A DNA stretch of 64,000 nt, from NCBI RefSeq assembly GCF_008632955.1, contig NZ_CP043960.1, forward strand, positions 186,001 through 250,000. Direction: 5' to 3'. A program made the translations under genes and the position numbers. Every line of letters starts with the position of its first letter. The stretch's first letter is position 1. A model generated the notes under the pieces. That model made no database searches, was not told the origin of the DNA, and was given only the letters and a program-made list of their open reading frames with translations. This DNA is from Streptomyces tendae. GTDB taxonomy: Bacteria; Actinomycetota; Actinomycetes; Streptomycetales; Streptomycetaceae. Shown here one piece after another: positions 18,507-26,965 of this stretch.

Positions 18507-19982
18507 ATGACAGCAACGGTGAACCCGGACCGCACGCAGTGGGACGTGATTGTGCTCGGCGGTGCGGCCGCAGGCGAGAACGCCGCCCAGTACGCGAGCC
18601 AGTTCTCCGGCTTGTCCTCCGTCCTCGTTGAGAGCGACCTGCTCGGTGGCGAATGCTCGTACTGGGCGTGTATGCCCAGCAAGGCGCTGCTCCGGCCGGT
18701 CGAGGTGGTGGACGCGGCCTGCCATCTGCCCGGATTGTCGGCAGGGCTCGATGTCGATGACGTACTGGCCCGGCGTGACAGGGTTGTCCGTCACCTCAAC
18801 GACACATCCCAGGTGAACTGGGCTGTGAGTGCCGGTATCGATGTGGTCCGCGGTTACGGCCGGCTGGCTGGGGAGCGCACCATCAGGGTGTCCCTGCCTA
18901 ACGGCTCGACCAGAACCTTGACGGCCAGGCATGCCGTGGTGATCGATACCGGTTCGTGCCCGGCGGTGCCGGACATTCCGGGACTGCGCTCCGCTCTGCC
19001 TTGGACATCGAGGGATGTGACCACCATGCGAGAGGTACCTCGCCGAGTCGCTATCCTGGGCGGCGGTGTGGTCGCCTGCGAGGCGGCGACCTGGCTGCGC
19101 GGTCTGGGCGCAGCCGAGGTCACCCTTGTCCACCGCGGCGAGCAGTTGCTGGGCCGGTACGAGCCGTTCGTGGGAGCGCTGGTAAGCGAGGAGCTGCAGG
19201 AACGAGGGGTGCAGTTGCGCCCCAGGCGCACGATGGCCGAAGTCCGGCGGCCCGACGCCCATGGCACGGGTCGAGGCTGCATACACGGCGGTGAGGCCGA
19301 TGTGACTCTCGACGACGGCACGGTGATCCTGGCAGACGAGGTCGTCGTGGCCGCCGGGCGTACACCGAATACGGATGACATCGGCCTGGACACCATCGGT
19401 CTCGCTGCCGGTGGCTATCTCGCGGTCGACGACCACCAGTGCGTAAGGGGTGCGGCCGACAACTGGTTGTATGCCATTGGAGACGTGTGCGGCCGCGCCC
19501 TGCTGACGCACATGGGCAAGTATCAGGCCCGGACCGCGGGGGAAGTCATTGCTGTCCGCGCAAGGAACCTGGGTGATCTGCCGTCCGCCGCGACTGGGCA
19601 TGCCGGGACTCCTCAGGTCGTCTTCACCACTCCTGAGGTCGGCAGCGCAGGCGCAACCGAGCAGCAGGCCCGTGACAGTGGTATCGACGTCGAAGTGGTC
19701 GAGTATGACCTCAGCGCACTTGCCGGCACCTACCTCCTGCGTCCGGACTACCGAGGCCGCGCCAAACTTGTCATCGACCGCGCCACCGACACCGTGGTGG
19801 GGGCGACCTTCGTGGGCGCCGGTATCGCAGAGCTCGTCCATTCGGCGACCACGGCCATTGTCGGGCGTATCCCCCTGTCGACCCTCTGGCACGTGGTGCC
19901 CAGCTACCCCACGGTCAGCGAAGTCTGGCTCCGCCTCCTGGAAACCCTGCGCCTCCAGCGCCATGCGGAGCATTCCCGGTGA
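18507..19982 (+). CDS. FAD-dependent pyridine nucleotide-disulfide oxidoreductase
   Basis: A 491-residue class I flavin disulfide reductase of the dihydrolipoamide dehydrogenase/mercuric reductase group. The FAD-binding GGAAAGENAAQ (about 19-29) is followed by the redox pair C50 and C55 in GGECSYWACMPSK. The NAD(P)-binding ILGGGVVACEAA lies near 185, and the second FAD motif is LYAIGDVCGRALLTHMGKY. The C-terminal dimerisation domain has HVVPSYPTVSE, in which the His is the usual catalytic base region. No heavy-metal-binding N-terminal domain or mer neighbours are present, so the substrate is unknown. Confidence 0.88.
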   Translation: MTATVNPDRTQWDVIVLGGAAAGENAAQYASQFSGLSSVLVESDLLGGECSYWACMPSKALLRPVEVVDAACHLPGLSAGLDVDDVLARRDRVVRHLNDTSQVNWAVSAGIDVVRGYGRLAGERTIRVSLPNGSTRTLTARHAVVIDTGSCPAVPDIPGLRSALPWTSRDVTTMREVPRRVAILGGGVVACEAATWLRGLGAAEVTLVHRGEQLLGRYEPFVGALVSEELQERGVQLRPRRTMAEVRRPDAHGTGRGCIHGGEADVTLDDGTVILADEVVVAAGRTPNTDDIGLDTIGLAAGGYLAVDDHQCVRGAADNWLYAIGDVCGRALLTHMGKYQARTAGEVIAVRARNLGDLPSAATGHAGTPQVVFTTPEVGSAGATEQQARDSGIDVEVVEYDLSALAGTYLLRPDYRGRAKLVIDRATDTVVGATFVGAGIAELVHSATTAIVGRIPLSTLWHVVPSYPTVSEVWLRLLETLRLQRHAEHSR

Positions 19983-20506
19983 GACCCCGCCGTTGCGTCG
20001 GTGCTGTACGCATGGCGGCTCAAAGGTACACGCCCATCGGATGCACCGCGCTGACCTTTAGACAAGCCCGACCTGGATTTCCCGGGTAAGCATCGAGTCC
20101 TCCCGGCGCGACCACACGGTGCCGGTACCCCCAGGATCCTCCTCACCCCAGCTGGCCGCCAGGACGTTCGGAAGAACCCCACCGTGTGCCATCCCGTAGC
20201 TGTCGGCCCTCATCCCAGAGGCAACGGTGTGAACCGGGTCGGCCCAAGGTCTGTCGACGCGTACACACCACTGCCCGCCACCTCAAACTGAGCGATTCCG
20301 GAACCTACAGAAAGCGCGGCATATCCAGGCCCGCGCGCCCTGGCTCCATCCAATCCGGTGGCAGAACCGCAACAAACTCATCGGCCACCCGGCGTCACTC
20401 GTTCGGGATCCACTACACCGGCGCTGACTCCGTGCTGGGATGCGCATCCAACCCGTCACGTCGTCCACGCCGCCGGGCCCCGATCCCCGAGCCGTCCGTA
20501 GCGGGC
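19983..20506. other. Intergenic region, no gene recognised
   Basis: About 520 bases between the convergent flavin oxidoreductase and TetR genes. Short frames have no recognisable motifs. I see no obvious strong terminator hairpin. Confidence 0.35.
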
Positions 20507-21190
20507 TCAGGTGGTCGCGGAGAAGCGCTCAGGAGCAAGGTGCGCGAGCAACGATGTGACCACTAGATCCGTGGAAGCCACCATGTCAACGTCGTCCGGA
20601 GCAAGCAGCCATTGGATCTGGAGACCGTCCATGACGGCGATGATGGCGTTCGCCGCGATCTGTGCGGCTGCCCTGTTCTCCTCGCCGAGCCTGCAGGCTT
20701 CGATCACGGCGTCAGTAACAAAGGCGCGCAGGCCGGCGTACCGGTCTCGGAAGTATGCCTGGGCCGGGTGGGCGTCGGTGACAGACTCGGCGGAGAGCAC
20801 TGTGTAGAGCCTGACGATACCCTCGCGTTTGGCGTTCCGGCGGGCGGTGGCGACGAGATGACGGAGAAACTCGATGCCCTGTGGGCGCTCGGTGCCGAGC
20901 TGCTCTATGTCCGCCTCGTCACGGAGTTCTAGGACACTGGTGAGCAGCAACGCCTTCGATCGGAAGTAGTGCAGTACACCGGCCTGGGTCAGTCCCACAC
21001 GGTCGGCGATCTCCGCCAGGGAAGCGTTGTTGTAGCCGCGAGCGGCGAAAGTATCCGTGGCGATATGCAGGATGTCCTGCTGCCGCCTCCGTGCTTTGAC
21101 GCTGCGCGGGGCGCGTGCTCTGGCCCTGGCACCGCGGACAGGTTTGCCTACTGACTGGTCACTCACTCGCGACAGCCTACGCCGCGCCAT
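20507..21190 (-). CDS. TetR family transcriptional regulator
   Basis: A 227-residue regulator. The HTH is near residues 35-85 (ILHIATDTFAARGYNNASLA, then VGLTQAGVLHYFRSK), preceded by an Arg/Ala-rich basic tail. The C-terminal ligand domain resembles the TetR_C_6 type. I chose the ATG at 21190; a GTG at 21166 would drop eight residues. A perfect palindrome at 21242-21257 lies 51 bases upstream. The divergent downstream gene is a secreted GH30 enzyme, a plausible target. Confidence 0.85.
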   Translation of the reverse strand: MARRRLSRVSDQSVGKPVRGARARARAPRSVKARRRQQDILHIATDTFAARGYNNASLAEIADRVGLTQAGVLHYFRSKALLLTSVLELRDEADIEQLGTERPQGIEFLRHLVATARRNAKREGIVRLYTVLSAESVTDAHPAQAYFRDRYAGLRAFVTDAVIEACRLGEENRAAAQIAANAIIAVMDGLQIQWLLAPDDVDMVASTDLVVTSLLAHLAPERFSATT

Positions 21191-21241
21191 CACGACCAGT
21201 GATGATCTTCTCGTTTCTCGGACGCATTGGTGCAGACCACT

Positions 21242-21257
21242 TACTAAGTACTTAGTA
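21242..21257. promoter_or_regulatory. 16-bp perfect palindrome, candidate TetR operator
   Basis: TACTAAGTACTTAGTA is identical on both strands and AT-rich in a GC-rich background. Its position just upstream of the TetR gene and between it and the divergent GH30 gene suits an autoregulatory operator. Confidence 0.65.
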
Positions 21258-21813
21258 GGTGTGCTTTCATGTCGCCCACTCGTCGTTGCACCCATAAGGA
21301 GTTCCATGTCTTCTGCCTTAGCAACAGACCTCCACACTCTTGACGTTGGGCTGTGTGGCCAGCCCTCAGCGGGGTGCGGAGCGCACGGGACAGGGCCCCT
21401 CATCAAGTTGGGTGGCGGCTCGCAGGAGAAGCCGTGCAAGTACGGCTGCATCATCGGCCGCCGATGCGCCGTGTCCTTGAGCGGGCACGCCGAATGGCTT
21501 CGCGTCCCCAGGGCCGGTCCGCTTGCTCAGCAGCGCAGCCGGAGCCTTCCTCACTCGCGCCGAGCAGGTCCCGCTGATCTTCTTGCACCGCTGCGTCGAC
21601 TTAATTGAGCGTGTGATGCCGCAGCGTTGCACGCGCACCAGAAGCGGTAGGCAGCGAGACAGAATTGCTGTCCCCCCCTTCGGCTGCGCCTCTGACCCTG
21701 CCCGCGCCCCCCGAGTGCATCACCCTTCGAGCCCGGTCGCCTCGCCGTCCTCCCCGCTCTGGCGAGCCGATTGGCATACCCCCACGCGTCACCGACCGAA
21801 GGAGACCCGCACC
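21258..21813. other. Long upstream region of the GH30 gene
   Basis: About 550 bases with no convincing gene. A frame from 21306 (MSSALATDLHTLDVG, later KLGGGSQEKPCKYGCIIGRR) has some protein-like character but no family I can name. The GH30 ribosome site (GAAGGAGA) lies at 21799-21806. Confidence 0.3.
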
Positions 21814-23700
21814 ATGTCAAACCGTTTCAGGACCCGCTCGCCCAGAGCTCGGACGGCTGCCATCGTCCTGGCTCTGGCTGTCACCGGCCTCGGCCTCGCG
21901 GGTGGTGGAACCGCACAGGCCGCTGATCCCGTCGCCCAGGTGTGGATCACCACCCCAGACGGCACTCGCAAGCTCAGCTCGGATGGCAGCGCACCCTTCA
22001 CTGGCTCTCCACAGTCCGTAGACATCCGCGTCGATGCGAACACCCGGGGGCAGCGGTACACGGGTGCCGGCGCCTCGGTCACCGGCGCGTCAGCCCGCCT
22101 CATACAGCAACTGCCGCAGGACAGGCGCAACCACCTCATGCGGTCGCTGTTCTCGACCTCGAGTGATGGGATCGGCCTTTCCTACCTGCGTCAGCCGCTG
22201 GGCAGCAGCGACTTCGATGCCACGAACAACCCGCATTCATACGAGGACACGCCCGGTCAGTTCTCCATCGAGCGGGACCGGGCAGATATCATCCCGGTCC
22301 TCAAGCAGGCGCTCAGCGTCAACCCGTCCATCCGCTTCATGGGAACCCCTTGGTCGCCTCCGGGGTGGATGAAGACCAGCAACTCGCTGAACGGTGGCAG
22401 CCTCAAACCCGAGCACTACGGCTCCTATGCCGACTACCTGGTCAAGACGATCCAGGCCTACCGGCAGGAGGGCATCACCCTCACCGATCTGAGCGTCCAG
22501 AACGAACCCGAGTTCGCCACCAGCTATCCCTCGATGTCCATGTCCTCGACGGAGCAGGCCGACTTCCTCCGGGTCCTCGATCCCAAGCTCACCGCGGCCT
22601 CGCTGCCGACGAACATCCTCGCCTTCGACCACAACTGGGACCACCCCAATTACCCCCTCGAGGTGTTCTCACGAACGTCCGGGATCAACCGTGTCATCGG
22701 CGCAGCCTTCCATTGCTATGGCGGGCAGCCCTCCGCTCAGCAGCAGGTCATCAACGCGGGCAAGCGTGTCTTCTTCACCGAGTGTTCCGGGACCGACAGC
22801 TCCAATCCTGCTTCCACGTTCGCCGACAGCCTGCGCTGGCAGGCGGAGAACCTCGTCGTGCAGAACATGCGCAACGGCGGCGAGACCGTGGTGACCTGGA
22901 ACCTCGCCCTCGACCAGAACGGCGGCCCGCACCAGGGGCACTGCACCAACCGCTGCAACGGCGTGGTCGAGATCGCGAACGGCAACGTCAACCGGGGCGC
23001 GGAGTATTACTCGCTCGGCCACATCAGTAAGTTCGTCAAGGTCGGAGCCACCCGCATCGGCTCCACCAGTCAGGGTGGCGGCGGGATCCAGAACGTCGCC
23101 TTCCAGAATCCGGACGGCACGCGCGTCGCCTACGTCGTGAACACCGGCGGGACGCAGCGCTTCTCCATCACCGACAACGGCCGCTCCCTCACCTACACCC
23201 TGCCCGCCGGAGCGGTCGCAACCTTCGTGTGGAACCCGTCCGACGGCGGTGACCCGACTGGCCCGATCGACACTAGCGCCTGGTACCGGGTGGTAAACAC
23301 CAACAGCGGTGCTTGCCTGGACGCCACCGACTGGGGAACCTCCAACGGCACCCTGCTCCAGCAGTGGTCGTGCGGTGACGGTGCGAACGAGAAGTGGCAG
23401 TTCCGCTCCACTGGTGACGGCTACTACCAGGTAGTCAATCGGCACAACAACAAGTCCTGGGATGTGGACGGCGGCGCAGGCGCAACCGCGGACGGGACCA
23501 GGGTGCACCTGTGGGACTACGTCGGCGGCACCAACCAGCAGTGGCGTGCCGAGTCCATCGCCTCGGGGCAGTACCGCTTCGTAGCCCGGCATAGCAACAA
23601 GTGCCTCGCGGTGGACGGATCTTCCACCGCCAACGGTGCGAAGCTGTCCCAGCAGAGCTGCTCCAGCTCGGTGGCCCAGTCCTTCCGTCTGACCATATGA
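21814..23700 (+). CDS. Secreted GH30 family glycoside hydrolase with CBM13
   Basis: A 628-residue exported enzyme. Residues 1-37 are a signal peptide (RRs near the start, then AIVLALAVTGLGLAGGGTAQAA). Residues 40-470 are a GH30 glucosylceramidase-type domain with MGTPWSPPGWMKTSN, the acid/base E231 in QNEPEF and the nucleophile E323 in FFTECSG. Residues 488-628 are a ricin-type CBM13 with NEKWQF, NQQWRA and AQSFRL repeats. GH30 members cleave beta-1,6-glucan, beta-1,6-galactan, xylan or glucosylceramide; the exact substrate is not decided here. The ATG at 21814 follows GAAGGAGA. Confidence 0.88.
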   Translation: MSNRFRTRSPRARTAAIVLALAVTGLGLAGGGTAQAADPVAQVWITTPDGTRKLSSDGSAPFTGSPQSVDIRVDANTRGQRYTGAGASVTGASARLIQQLPQDRRNHLMRSLFSTSSDGIGLSYLRQPLGSSDFDATNNPHSYEDTPGQFSIERDRADIIPVLKQALSVNPSIRFMGTPWSPPGWMKTSNSLNGGSLKPEHYGSYADYLVKTIQAYRQEGITLTDLSVQNEPEFATSYPSMSMSSTEQADFLRVLDPKLTAASLPTNILAFDHNWDHPNYPLEVFSRTSGINRVIGAAFHCYGGQPSAQQQVINAGKRVFFTECSGTDSSNPASTFADSLRWQAENLVVQNMRNGGETVVTWNLALDQNGGPHQGHCTNRCNGVVEIANGNVNRGAEYYSLGHISKFVKVGATRIGSTSQGGGGIQNVAFQNPDGTRVAYVVNTGGTQRFSITDNGRSLTYTLPAGAVATFVWNPSDGGDPTGPIDTSAWYRVVNTNSGACLDATDWGTSNGTLLQQWSCGDGANEKWQFRSTGDGYYQVVNRHNNKSWDVDGGAGATADGTRVHLWDYVGGTNQQWRAESIASGQYRFVARHSNKCLAVDGSSTANGAKLSQQSCSSSVAQSFRLTI

Positions 23701-23720
23701 CCTGACCGTTCAACCCCGAA

Positions 23721-23757
23721 GGTGGTGGGGCACGGCCAACCCGGCGGCCCCACCACC
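23721..23757 (+). terminator. Hairpin terminator after the GH30 gene
   Basis: GGTGGTGGGGC and GCCCCACCACC form a perfect 11-bp stem with a 15-base loop, starting 20 bases after the GH30 stop. It lacks a T tract, as is usual for Streptomyces terminators. Confidence 0.7.
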
Positions 23758-23923
23758 AGTGACTCAGTCGTCGCAAGGGGAAACGTGGCTGCCTGCCGCG
23801 CGGATTCTTTTCCCGTCATGCAGCGTCCTCACCGATAGCGGACGAAGTCGCACAAGCTCGTTAGGCGGTCGGCTGGGGACTGTAAATCGTTCGGTGCAAC
23901 TCCCGATCATGGAGGATGCATCG

Positions 23924-24206
23924 ATGACCAGTGAGAACGTGGCCGAGCAGGACGCTGTCGAGTCGGCAGTGGCTGTATCGGCGAAGGCCGTGGACGACCA
24001 GCTGATCGACGAGCTGGTGAGCCGGGCCCAGGCAGGCCCGCGGGCACTTCCCTAACGAGCAGGCCGCCCTGAAGTGCGTCTACATGGCGATCATGTCTCT
24101 CGACCCCACGGGCAAGGGCCAGGCCCGCTGGACCATGCGCTGGAAGACCGCACTGAACGCCTTCGACATCACCTTCGACGGCCGCCTGTCGGCAGCCCGC
24201 CAGTAG
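23924..24206 (+). mobile_element. IS256-family transposase remnant with internal deletion
   Basis: The first 40-odd residues (MTSENVAEQDAVESAVAVSA, DDQLIDELVSRAQA) are the standard start of an actinobacterial IS256/mutator transposase. Straight after, in another frame, comes the very end of the same protein (FPNEQAALKCVYMAIMSLDP, then TALNAFDITFDGRL). About 350 central residues with the DDE triad are gone, leaving a MITE-like relic. Confidence 0.75.
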
Positions 24207-24245
24207 TCCCAACCACTCCACTTACACCGCTCGTTTGACAGACCC

Positions 24246-24270
24246 CGACCCGGCAGTCCCCGCACGTCCC
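24246..24270 (+). repeat. 25-bp direct repeat, copy 1
   Basis: A 25-base segment beginning CGACCCGGCAGTCC and ending CACGTCCC recurs exactly at 54057-54081 in the same orientation. This copy lies between the IS256 relic and the IS5 element, at the left edge of the peptide cluster. Origin unknown. Confidence 0.7.
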
Positions 24271-24276
24271 GGATAC

Positions 24277-25181
24277 CTAGGCAGTTTCGTTTGGATCAGT
24301 CGGTCGTTGGTCCGGGTGTGCCGTTGACTGATGCGCAGTGGGCGCGGATTGAGCCGTTGCTCCCGGACCGGACTCCGAAGCGGGGTGGCCGCTGGCGGGA
24401 CCATCGTGAGGTGATCGACGCGATCGCCTACAAGTTCCAGACCGGCACGCAGTGGGTTCACCTGCCGGAGAAGTACGGCAACTGGCGAGAGGTCTACAAC
24501 CGCCTCCGGATGTGGGCCGTCGACGGCACCTGGGAGCGAGTCTTTACCACCCTGGTCGCCCAGGCTGACGCGGACGAGGACCTCAACTGGGCCGTCTCGG
24601 TCGACTCCACCATCGTGCGGGCCCACCAGCACGCGGCCGGAGCCCGCAAAAGGGGGCCCCGGCCGGAGAGCCGGCCGACCATGCCATCGGCCGGTCCCGC
24701 GGCGGACTGACCACGAAGATCCACCTCGCTGCCGATGCCCGCTGCCGGCCCCTGGCGTTCGTTCTCACCGCAGGCCAGGCCGGTGACGCACCCGCGTTCA
24801 CCGACGTCATGGCCCGCCTGCGCGTTCCCCGCCGGCGAGGACGGCCCCGCACCAGTCCAGACCTGGTGCTGGCCGACAAGGCGTACTCCTCCCGCGCGAT
24901 CCGCGAGGACCTGCGCAAGCGCGGCATCCGGGCAGTGATCCCCGTTCCCGCAGACCAGCGCAGACACCGGCTACGTCGGGGCAGCCGGGGCGGCAGACCA
25001 CCGGCCTTCGACCGCGAGACCTACAAGCAGCGCAACACCGTCGAGCGGTGCATCAACCGCCTCAAGCAATGGCGAGGCATCGCCACCCGCTACGAAAAGA
25101 CCGCCACCATCTACCTGGCCGGACTCCACATCGCAGGCATCTTCCTCTGGTCCGCCCGGTGATCCAAACGAAACTGCCTAG
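24277..25181 (+). mobile_element. IS5-family element with two overlapping transposase frames
   Basis: The ends carry the inverted repeat GGCAGTTTCGTTTGGATCA and are bordered by CTAG. The first frame (24291-24710) has PLTDAQWARIEPLLPDRTPK and DLNWAVSVDSTIVRAHQHAA; the second (to 25162) has AIGRSRGGLTTKIHLAADA, DLVLADKAYSSRAI and FDRETYKQRNTVERCINRLK. They are related by a -1 shift at the AAAAGGGGG run (24648-24656), a normal programmed frameshift site for this IS group. All DDE regions are present, so it may be active. Confidence 0.88.
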
Positions 25182-25252
25182 TACTGCGGGACCACCGCTT
25201 CGTCTCGCCCCGCCCGGGCGCACCACCGGCGTGGCTCCCCTCGCAGATGCGG

Positions 25253-26032
25253 CTATGCCTTGTACCGGGGCCCCTTGCCGGGCTTCTGCGCGCGCTTGTC
25301 GGGCCCCTGCAGACGAATCCCGTGCACATAGTTGTACCCCGCCAGGACCGCCTCGGTGCGGGTGCTCAGATTCAGCTTGTTGAGAATGTGGTACGTGTGG
25401 CTGCGTACCGTGGCCTCCTGGATGTGCAGCCGACGGGCGATCGCGGTGTTGGACATGCCGTCGCCGAGCGCCTCCAGTATCTGCAGCTCCCGCTCTGTCA
25501 GGGCGGCTTCGATCTGCGGTACGGGCAGCCGTTCACGGTGCACGCCCCGCGCCACCCAGCCGACCAGCGTTTCCGCGATGGACGACGACACGTAGGTACG
25601 CCCTTCGTACACCTCGCACACGGCACGCCCGATGTCCAGGTGGCTGGTCTCACGGTCGACGAAACCGCGTGCGGAGCACATTACGGCGCTACGGAGCATG
25701 GCGGCGTCGTCCGCCTGCAGTACCGCCACCAGACCCACCTCGGTTTCCGGCCTGCTGCCGTTGCGCCGGGCAAGGGTCTTTCCGAAGGCGTCGTCGAGGA
25801 ATTCCCCGCCGACCAGCAGGACGTCCACGTCCCACTCCGCCGCTGTCATACCCCGCCACGACAGGCCGACTTCGTCGATCACCTCGATCCGCTCGTGGGA
25901 CTGGACTATGGCGGACACGCCGGCTCTAACTAGGGGGTCTTCTTCCACGATGGCCAGCCGTATGGAGCGAGTGGCCAGGCGCGGCGCGGGGCACGTCGCT
26001 TCCGGTCGCATCTCGGTCTGGATCACGGACAC
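25253..26032 (-). CDS. Orphan LuxR/NarL-type response-regulator-like protein
   Basis: A 259-residue protein with an N-terminal receiver-like domain (IRLAIVEEDPLVRAGVSAIV) and a C-terminal LuxR helix-turn-helix (LTERELQILEALGDGMSNTA, then VRSHTYHILNKLNLSTRTEA). The phosphoacceptor Asp expected in DVVLLD is absent (DVLLVGGEF), and the conserved Lys is also replaced (RGFVDRE). It therefore probably works without phosphorylation. The GTG at 26032 follows GGAGG by eight bases. It lies 933 bases beyond the end of the NRPS operon on the same strand with no histidine kinase nearby, as expected for a cluster-situated regulator. Confidence 0.82.
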   Translation of the reverse strand: MSVIQTEMRPEATCPAPRLATRSIRLAIVEEDPLVRAGVSAIVQSHERIEVIDEVGLSWRGMTAAEWDVDVLLVGGEFLDDAFGKTLARRNGSRPETEVGLVAVLQADDAAMLRSAVMCSARGFVDRETSHLDIGRAVCEVYEGRTYVSSSIAETLVGWVARGVHRERLPVPQIEAALTERELQILEALGDGMSNTAIARRLHIQEATVRSHTYHILNKLNLSTRTEAVLAGYNYVHGIRLQGPDKRAQKPGKGPRYKA

Positions 26033-26965
26033 AACTAGTACCTCCGGTACGTAGATCGCACAGTTGCGCGCGCCACCTCGGTCCCCACTGGGCGTGCGAA
26101 GCAAGGCAGCATCGGCTGCGTGTGGGCGCCTTGCGACAGCGTGGCGAGCTCGCCGTCGGCCTCGTCGTCGGCGTCGAGGCCCGTCAGGTCGATCTCACAC
26201 CAGGCTGTCTCGCTCCTGGGGCAAGCACTGCACGGACTCGGCGGCGAGCCGCGTCGGCCGCGCGTCCGAGGCCGGCGGGGCGTCCTGCATCACGGATACC
26301 TCACCGCCCTGATCCCTTCGTCGGTTCCTGGTTCCGGGGCTGTTGGCACCGTGACCGTCCGGTCTCGGCACTCGCCCGTACGCAAGCGACTAAACCACGC
26401 GCCGATCAACACGGAAGCAGCGGCGATCTGCCAGGCGATGGACGAGCGATCACTTGGGCGGTACTGCCGGGGAAACGATGCAGGTCCGCCCGATGCGGAA
26501 ATGCTGCGGCAGACGGTGCGTGCGAGGCACACGGAACAGGGCGGCTGCCGCACAGCATGCGAGCAGGGGTCGGGCACGGCCGTCGTCGACCGCCATGACG
26601 CAGCCGCGTGCCCACCCCGGCAGGGTGGGCACGTACGTACACCGGACCGCACAGGTACAGCCGTACCAGGTCCCCGGCGCGGGCTGGCCGATCGCCGTGT
26701 CGCGGGTCCCGGTGGCACGGACCCTCGCGGACGAGAGGAGGTGAGGAAGTGGGGCCCACGGTCCGTGCCGCTCGCGCGAGTCGCGTCAGGCCGCTGCTGT
26801 ACGGGACTCACGCACGGCCCCGCCGAGGACCCCGTGCGTGACGCCGCCGCCTACGGGAGGACATCGTGGACGGCGAGCGGACAAATGCGGCGGGCGGTTC
26901 CTCGTCACGTGACCCCCGGCCGTGCCGGCCGGGACCGTGCGACGTGGCTCCAGGCGGGTCTCGGG
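26033..26965. other. Long non-coding region below the NRPS operon
   Basis: About 930 bases with no convincing gene. It holds the promoter of the LuxR-type gene and a strong hairpin at 26607-26633. The rest shows only overlapping random frames. Confidence 0.45.
26607..26633 (-). terminator. GC-rich hairpin, probable terminator of the NRPS operon
   Basis: CGTGCCCACCC and GGGTGGGCACG make a perfect 11-bp stem with a 5-base loop, followed by the palindrome ACGTACGT. It lies about 330 bases beyond the NRPS stop on the minus strand and before the LuxR-type gene. It could instead be a regulator site. Confidence 0.5.

Noticed and set aside
18507..19982. Mercuric reductase
   Set aside because: The redox site fits the superfamily, but the C-terminal cysteine pair and N-terminal metal-binding domain of MerA are absent and no mer genes are adjacent.
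20186..20566. Possible small gene upstream (3' side) of tetR
   Set aside because: No recognisable sequence, no ribosome site, and it overlaps the 3' end of the TetR gene in antisense.
26120..26965. A possible extra gene between the LuxR-type gene and the NRPS operon
   Set aside because: The frames are low complexity, lack ribosome sites and show no recognisable motif; the hairpin at 26607 fits a terminator better.
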